Shown in pieces: positions 41,289-46,119 of a stretch of 46,119 nucleotides of DNA. The stretch lies in the NCBI RefSeq assembly GCF_014697625.1, contig NZ_JACJSG010000058.1, positions 1-46,119 of the forward strand. The letters are read 5' to 3'. Every line of letters begins with the position of its first letter. Within the stretch, counting starts at the first letter, position 1. Under the pieces are notes generated by a model. That model worked only from the letters and a program-made list of their open reading frames with translations, searched no databases and was not told the origin of the DNA. Source of the DNA: Anabaena azotica FACHB-119. Its GTDB lineage: Bacteria > Cyanobacteriota > Cyanobacteriia > Cyanobacteriales > Nostocaceae. The translations under genes were made by a program, and so were the position numbers.

Positions 41289-42375
41289 ACACCCTAATTA
41301 AAACTTGTCTAGCGACAGTACAATCTTGTTGAATTTGCGCTTTTAAGGCATCTAGGGAGGGAAATTTTTGTTCTGGGCGTAGAAATTCTATTAGCTGCAC
41401 CGCTAATTGTTTACCATATAAATCTCCAGACCAATCGAGCAGATGCACTTCTACTGATGAATATGTACCATTGACTGTGGGGCGGTTGCCAATATTCATC
41501 ACTCCTAAAATTTCTGGTGGTAAATTTGCATCTGGTGTTTGTGCCAAGATTTTGACACGAACGGCGTAAACTCCTTGACGGGGAATGAACTTATCTTTTG
41601 GTAGTTCCAGGTTGGCTGTAGGGACACCGATGGTTCTACCGAGTTGTTTACCTTCAACCACCAAGCCGATGAGGGTGTAGGGTCTTCCTAAGAAGCGGTT
41701 GGCATTTTTGAGGTCGCCTGTTTCTAAAGCTTGACGAATTAGTGAGGTACTAATGGGGGCATCCTCTAGAGTTTCAAAACTACCACAGTTGCTATCTCGC
41801 GGAAATTGTCCTTGGGGAGTTTTTAAGGGTACTATGGTAACAGGAATTTGGTATTTTGCGGCAATTAACTGCAAATCCCTGGCAGTACCACGACGCTCTT
41901 TGCCGAAACAAAAATCTTGCCCGACGCTAATGTGCTGACAGCGTAGTTGTTGCACCAGAATTTTTTCCACAAACTCTTCCGGCGACAAAGCTGTTAATTC
42001 TTTGTCAAAGGGTAGCACTACTAGTTGGTCTACCCCAAGCGATCGCAATTGTTGTACTTTCTCATCTAAGGGAGTTAACCAAGTCCGGGGTTGTCCGGTA
42101 AAAAACTCTTGGGGATGAGGGCGAAAAGTGACAACTGTTGAGTATATCCGTTCTTGTGGTGTTGCTGAAGGGCTGCGGGTTGGGGCTAATGGGTCATTCC
42201 CAGCCTCTCCCCTTGTTTGTCCGCTCCTTGTTGGCTGTAAAACTGGTTGAATGACTCTTTGATGGCCAAGATGCACTCCATCAAATTTACCAAGAGCAAC
42301 AGCCGTTGGCGTAAGAACCAGTTCGTTTCCAGAAGCAACCCACACAGAACACCCATTTTGAGACAGATTTAGCAC
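41287..42375 (-). CDS. ribF: Bifunctional riboflavin kinase / FAD synthetase
   Basis: This 362-residue enzyme makes FMN and then FAD. The N-terminal adenylyltransferase part has ALGKFDGVHLGHQRVI and VVTFRPHPQEFF, with SVGQDFCFGKERRG and STSLIRQAL. The C-terminal kinase part has GRTIGVPTANLELP, GVYAVRV and IGNRPTVNGTYSSVEVHLLD. An extra Pro/Arg/Thr-rich stretch of about 30 residues (around 48-78, TRSGQTRGEAGNDPLAPTRS) is inserted between the two N-terminal motifs and looks repeat-derived. It is transcribed alone. Confidence 0.94.
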   Translation of the reverse strand: MLNLSQNGCSVWVASGNELVLTPTAVALGKFDGVHLGHQRVIQPVLQPTRSGQTRGEAGNDPLAPTRSPSATPQERIYSTVVTFRPHPQEFFTGQPRTWLTPLDEKVQQLRSLGVDQLVVLPFDKELTALSPEEFVEKILVQQLRCQHISVGQDFCFGKERRGTARDLQLIAAKYQIPVTIVPLKTPQGQFPRDSNCGSFETLEDAPISTSLIRQALETGDLKNANRFLGRPYTLIGLVVEGKQLGRTIGVPTANLELPKDKFIPRQGVYAVRVKILAQTPDANLPPEILGVMNIGNRPTVNGTYSSVEVHLLDWSGDLYGKQLAVQLIEFLRPEQKFPSLDALKAQIQQDCTVARQVLIRV

Positions 42376-42678
42376 TTGGATTTTGGGATTTGAGGTTTAT
42401 TTAACTATCAGTTAGTTGCACAATACCATATACCAATTTGGGATTTTAGATTTGGAATTTTGCGGAAAGTTGCGTGGGCGGCTATGCCGACTTGTTCGCG
42501 CAGCGTCTCGGAGAGAGCAAACTTTCCAAGACAGATTCAAAACCTTGATTCATAGTCTATTTCAGCAATTTGAAACAAGGCTACCTATCGCAAACATGGT
42601 ATTACAGGTACAATCTAGGGCTGATAGTTCCTTATCACCAATCTAATCTAAAATCTACAATTACTCCGATGGCAAATT
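42376..42678. repeat. Non-coding gap with dispersed palindrome
   Basis: Contains a palindromic unit (GGCGGCTATGCCGACTTG, GCGCAGCGTCTCGGAGAG, about 42477-42516) of the same kind as in the 13697 element. The ribF promoter should also be here. No gene is supported; a 76-codon frame has no protein-like sequence. Confidence 0.6.
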
Positions 42679-43575
42679 TTAACCTAAAAAATTACTAACC
42701 CGAAAAGATTCTGATAAGGGAACTGACACAGGAACCTGAAGTACCATTCCTTCCCTTGCCATAATTGCGCCAGAAAACTTGGCGAATGCTTGTGCGCCTA
42801 CCTGATCTAAAAAATTATCATCATGGGCAGGGTCATGATGATAAATGACTAATGTTTTGACATTAGCCGCTTTTGCTAATTTGACAGCCTCTTGCCAAGT
42901 CGAATGTCCCCAGCCAATTTTCGGCGATGTGGGAGAATGATATTCTTCGTCGGTGTAGGTGGAATCATAAATCAGGATGTCGGCATTGCGAGCTAACTGT
43001 AGGACATTTTCATCCAATTTATCGGGAAAATGTTCTGTATCGGTGATATAAACCGCCGCACCACCGCGCCAGTTAACTCGATAACCTACAGCTTCACCTG
43101 GATGGTTGAGCGGTGCTGTTTCGATAGTAATCTCATGGAGATGGATGGGTTTTCCTGGCTCCACATCGTGAAATTGCAGGTTAGCTTGCATGATTTGCAA
43201 AGGTACGGGAAAATTAGGATGGAGCATTTGATCGTTGAGCCGTTGTTCTACAGTCGAACCATCAGGAGCGATCGCACCATAAATATGAAAATCATTCCCT
43301 TTAACAAACCCAGGCACGAAAAAGGGAAACCCCTGCATATGATCCCAGTGGGAATGAGTGAAAAACAGATGCGCCTCTATAGGCATTTGACGCAATAAAG
43401 ATTGACCCAAAACGTGCAGTCCTGTACCGCCATCGAAAATTAAGCGTTTACCTGCTACCTGCATCTCCACACAAGGAGTATTGCCACCGTAGCGGACTGT
43501 ATTTGGCCCTGGACAGGGGATGCTACCACGAACTCCCCAAAATTGCACAGTAAATTGGTTCTCTATCCTTGACAT
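42679..43575 (-). CDS. Metallo-beta-lactamase-fold hydrolase
   Basis: This 298-residue protein has the FWGVRGSIPCPGPNTVRYGGN start, the metal motif FTHSHWDHMQGFPFF (His-x-His-x-Asp-His), YITDTEHF and a late VIYHHDPAHDD. This is the group of MBL-fold phosphodiesterase-like hydrolases often linked to cyclic-nucleotide proteins. Substrate unknown. It is transcribed alone. Confidence 0.9.
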   Translation of the reverse strand: MSRIENQFTVQFWGVRGSIPCPGPNTVRYGGNTPCVEMQVAGKRLIFDGGTGLHVLGQSLLRQMPIEAHLFFTHSHWDHMQGFPFFVPGFVKGNDFHIYGAIAPDGSTVEQRLNDQMLHPNFPVPLQIMQANLQFHDVEPGKPIHLHEITIETAPLNHPGEAVGYRVNWRGGAAVYITDTEHFPDKLDENVLQLARNADILIYDSTYTDEEYHSPTSPKIGWGHSTWQEAVKLAKAANVKTLVIYHHDPAHDDNFLDQVGAQAFAKFSGAIMAREGMVLQVPVSVPLSESFRVSNFLG

Positions 43576-43958
43576 GGGTATTGTTTGCTGGACTGAGCGG
43601 GCATAAACACAAGTGTGTAGCTTGTTTTGTCGAATCTATGCTGTTTTACCGTATAGAGATAGAGAATAAGGTTGTTGGTAGAACAGCATACATTGTTTTC
43701 GGTAGACCATGTTAACTAGGTGAGGTAACACAAGGCTCCTACCTCATTATTCCCAAAATTGATGTATCAGTAATATCAAGAAGGCTCATAACTTTATAGC
43801 CTAAATTTTCTTGTGTTGGGGATTGGGGATTGGGGATTGGGGATTGGGGATTGGGGAGTGTAGGTTTTAATGAAGGAATTAGCTATGACTTAATAACAAC
43901 CAAAGACAGAATAATCATTCCTTACACCCCTATACCCTTGCACCCCTACACCCCTAAT
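43576..43958. repeat. Non-coding gap with GGGGATT heptads
   Basis: About six TGGGGAT units (43817-43857), then ACACCCCTA-type repeats (43920-43955). The hydrolase promoter should be near its 5' end (GAGATAGAGAATAAGG region). No gene is seen. Confidence 0.75.
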
Positions 43959-44756
43959 TTACGACAAGGAGAAATTCCAATCAGATAATTTATCTAGTCC
44001 GGTGGCGTAGGTAAGGTTGTATTGTAATGGCGTGATGCTGATGTAGTTATTACGCACTACATGAACATCAATGGGTACTTGTTGGGGCAGGTTTAAACCT
44101 TCTGGGGGTTCGACTTCTTCTAAAACCTCTCCAGTTAACCAGTAGTAAGTTTTCCCACGAGGGTCAATACGCTTGTCGAAAACGTCAACATAACGCCGTA
44201 CCCCTTGGCGAGTGAGTTTAACGCCAGCAATTTCTTCCCATTGCACAGCCGGGATATTCACGTTCAGTAACATCAAATCGGGGATGGGTTTGACCGCTAG
44301 TTTTTCTACTAGGATGGTGGCAAACTTCGCCGCAGGTTGAAAGTCTCTGACAAGGTGGCTGGTTAAGCTAAAAGCAATGCTGGGGATACCTTCAATCATG
44401 CCTTCCATCGCCGCAGACACCGTACCAGAATACAAGATTTCCGTTCCTAAATTCGCACCTTGATTAATTCCAGAGAGAACTAAATCAGGGGGAGAATCTA
44501 ATAAAGCCCAAAGTGCCAATTTCACACAGTCGGAGGGAGTACCATCACAAGCCCAAGCTTTGATGCTGGGATGAAAAATTGACTCGACAATTTCGGCGCG
44601 AATAGGTTGGTGTAAAGTCAGTCCATGACCAGTAGCCGATCGCTCTCTATCTGGACAGACTACAGTTACATCATGGCCAGCCTCAGCTAAAGCGTTAGCT
44701 AGAGTACGAATACCCAATGCGGAAATGCCGTCATCATTGCTAATTAGTAGTTTCAT
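43959..44756 (-). CDS. surE: 5'/3'-nucleotidase SurE
   Basis: This 265-residue metal-dependent phosphatase hydrolyses nucleoside monophosphates and related compounds. It starts MKLLISNDDGISALGIRTLA with the metal-binding Asp-Asp, then VVCPDRERSATGHGLTLH, WACDGTPSDCVKLAL and LVLSGINQGANLGTEILYSG. The full family set is present. It is divergent from pheS; its ATG follows a TAGTCAA-type heptad array without a clear ribosome binding site. Confidence 0.95.
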   Translation of the reverse strand: MKLLISNDDGISALGIRTLANALAEAGHDVTVVCPDRERSATGHGLTLHQPIRAEIVESIFHPSIKAWACDGTPSDCVKLALWALLDSPPDLVLSGINQGANLGTEILYSGTVSAAMEGMIEGIPSIAFSLTSHLVRDFQPAAKFATILVEKLAVKPIPDLMLLNVNIPAVQWEEIAGVKLTRQGVRRYVDVFDKRIDPRGKTYYWLTGEVLEEVEPPEGLNLPQQVPIDVHVVRNNYISITPLQYNLTYATGLDKLSDWNFSLS

Positions 44757-44984
44757 GGTTATTAGTCAATAGTCCATAGTCAATAGTCCATAGTCAACAG
44801 TCAACAGTCAACAGTTAAAGATTCGACCATAAAAGATACTCCTATTGCCGATCGCCTCTAAACTGGTAAAAAGAGCTATGCTTTTAACCCTTGTCTTGGG
44901 TTAATTAATGGCATACTACTAAAGTTATTTGTCGAATAGTCCAAAACTGTGGACTATTGACTATTGACTATGGACTATTGACTA
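44757..44984. promoter_or_regulatory. Divergent surE-pheS promoter region flanked by matching heptad arrays
   Basis: A heptad array (TAGTCAATAGTCCA-type, 44763-44814) lies next to the surE start, and a complementary one (GGACTATTGACTA-type, 44950-44984) next to the pheS start. The 135 bp between must hold both promoters. In each transcript the array is the leader just before the ATG, and both leaders contain GGACTATTGACTAAT. Confidence 0.65.
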
Positions 44985-45977
44985 ATGACTAGCAACTTAG
45001 AAGCTCAACTTTTAGCATTGCGGCAGGAAGGAGAAGAGGCGATCGCCGCCGCCAATACCCTCGAACGTCTGGAGGAACTCAGAGTCAATTATCTGGGTAA
45101 GAAAGGGCAACTGGGGGCGTTGCTGCGGAGTATGGGGCAGATGAGTGCGGAGGAACGGCCGAAAATCGGAGCGATCGCCAACACGGTCAAGGAAGCCCTA
45201 CAAGCTAGTTTAGACCAGCAACGCGCTACTCTGGAATCTGCCCAAATTCAGGCGCAGTTAGACGCGGAAACGCTTGATGTCACTATGCCGGGTATTTACC
45301 GTCCCCAAGGGCGTATTCATCCCCTAAATGGTATTATCGACCGGGCGCTAGATGTCTTTGTCGGCTTGGGTTACACGGTGGCGCAAGGGTATGAGATGGA
45401 GACAGATTACTACAATTTTGAAGCTCTTAATACCCCGCCAGACCACCCCGCCCGTGATATGCAGGATACCTTCTACCTGCCAGATGGTAATCTCTTACGG
45501 ACTCATACCTCATCTGTACAAATTCGTTACATGGAAAAAGAGGAACCACCAGTAAGAATTGTGGCTCCAGGGCGAGTTTATCGGCGCGATAATGTGGATG
45601 CTACCCACTCGGCAGTTTTCCATCAAATTGAACTGTTAGCTATTGATGAAGGGTTAACTTTTACCGACCTCAAAGGCACTATTAAGGTGTTCTTACAAGC
45701 GATGTTTGGTGAGTTACCAATTCGTTTCCGCGCCAGTTATTTCCCCTTCACCGAACCCTCGGCTGAGGTTGATTTGCAGTGGAATGGGCGCTGGCTAGAG
45801 GTGATGGGTTGCGGAATGGTCGATCCCAACGTGATGAAAGCTGTAGGTTATGACCCAGAAATTTACACTGGCTTTGCTGCTGGTTTTGGCGTAGAACGTT
45901 TCGCAATGGTATTACACCAAATCGATGATATTCGTCGTTTGTATGCTAGTGATTTACGCTTTTTAAGGCAGTTTTAA
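44985..45977 (+). CDS. pheS: Phenylalanyl-tRNA synthetase alpha subunit
   Basis: This 330-residue class II synthetase subunit charges tRNA-Phe together with PheT. It has an N-terminal coiled coil (about 1-85), GRIHPLNGIIDRALDVFVGLG, TPPDHPARDMQDTFYL, LLRTHTSSVQIRYM, the motif 2 RVYRRDNVDATHSAVFHQIE and motif 3 GFAAGFGVERFAMVLHQIDD. The ATG at 44985 lies inside the last heptad (ACTAATGACT). pheT is not adjacent downstream in the window. Confidence 0.97.
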   Translation: MTSNLEAQLLALRQEGEEAIAAANTLERLEELRVNYLGKKGQLGALLRSMGQMSAEERPKIGAIANTVKEALQASLDQQRATLESAQIQAQLDAETLDVTMPGIYRPQGRIHPLNGIIDRALDVFVGLGYTVAQGYEMETDYYNFEALNTPPDHPARDMQDTFYLPDGNLLRTHTSSVQIRYMEKEEPPVRIVAPGRVYRRDNVDATHSAVFHQIELLAIDEGLTFTDLKGTIKVFLQAMFGELPIRFRASYFPFTEPSAEVDLQWNGRWLEVMGCGMVDPNVMKAVGYDPEIYTGFAAGFGVERFAMVLHQIDDIRRLYASDLRFLRQF

Positions 45978-45980
45978 AAA

Positions 45981-46119
45981 TTGGTAATTGGTAATTGGTA
46001 ATTGGTAATTGGTAATTGGTAATTGGTAATTGGTAATTGGTAATTGGTAATTGGTAATTGGTAATTGGTAATTGGTAATTGGTAATTGGTAATTGGTAAT
46101 TGGTAATTGGTAATTGGTA
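45981..46119. repeat. Perfect heptad array TTGGTAA, at least 19 copies
   Basis: It starts 4 bp after the pheS stop, shows no variation over 139 bp and runs off the window's right edge, so the total length is unknown. Confidence 0.95.

Noticed and set aside
41034..41332. Plus-strand frames with QLSVIS and FPLSP repeats
   Set aside because: These are translations of the TTATCAG heptads and the pyrimidine tract.
42416..42646. 76-codon plus-strand frame between ribF and the hydrolase
   Set aside because: Part of it is dispersed palindromic DNA and the rest has no protein-like pattern or start signal.

Overview
The window looks like chromosome of a heterocyst-forming cyanobacterium of the Nostoc/Anabaena/Trichormus type. 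The evidence is the frequent HIP1 octamer GCGATCGC, many 7-bp tandem repeat arrays (the STRR class of Nostocales), small dispersed palindromes, and cyanobacterial housekeeping genes (secA, pheS, ribF, surE, a beta carbonic anhydrase). No rRNA, tRNA or CRISPR array was seen.

The main content is a contractile injection system (CIS, phage-tail-like) in three blocks. Block A (1-10523, +) holds the C-terminal part of a repeat-rich tape-measure-like protein, a CIS tube-initiator protein, the VgrG-like spike, a PAAR tip, a gp25-like wedge, two large baseplate proteins (J-like and I-like) and a DUF4159-type protein. Block B (26956-17526, -) encodes a membrane-anchored Ser/Thr kinase, a DUF4255 cap/terminator protein, sheath, two inner-tube proteins, two tail-assembly proteins, a small protein without a normal start codon, and an FHA protein with a degenerate methylglyoxal-synthase-like C-terminus. 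Block C (27452-35383, +) encodes a second DUF4255 protein, an AAA+ ATPase, and a stretch of cargo (effector) genes with putative immunity genes. The set resembles the thylakoid-anchored CIS published for Anabaena. Tail fibres and the rest of the tape measure are not in the window and probably lie upstream.

The cargo region (30712-35383) is the least ordinary part. It holds a nuclease-like effector interrupted by an in-frame stop, two detached effector-leader remnants, a 5'-truncated putative immunity gene, a small HEAT-like protein, an unknown protein fused in frame to a dead leader, a transposase-less IS200/IS605 remnant that appears to keep an omega-RNA-like 3' end, and one intact effector whose Cys-His-Asp arrangement suggests a transglutaminase/papain-like enzyme. 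It looks like a site where effector cassettes duplicate, recombine and decay.

Between blocks A and B (10704-17082) lie unrelated genes: an acyl-CoA ligase, an aspartate aminotransferase, a HigBA-type toxin-antitoxin pair, a TPR glycosyltransferase and a carbonic anhydrase. After block C (35513-45977) come secA, a dihaem cytochrome c, a RelE/RelN-type toxin-antitoxin pair, a MoxR ATPase, ribF, a metallo-beta-lactamase-fold hydrolase, surE and pheS. Intergenic DNA is rich in heptad arrays and MITE-like elements, several with clear terminal inverted repeats and one with an 8-bp target duplication.
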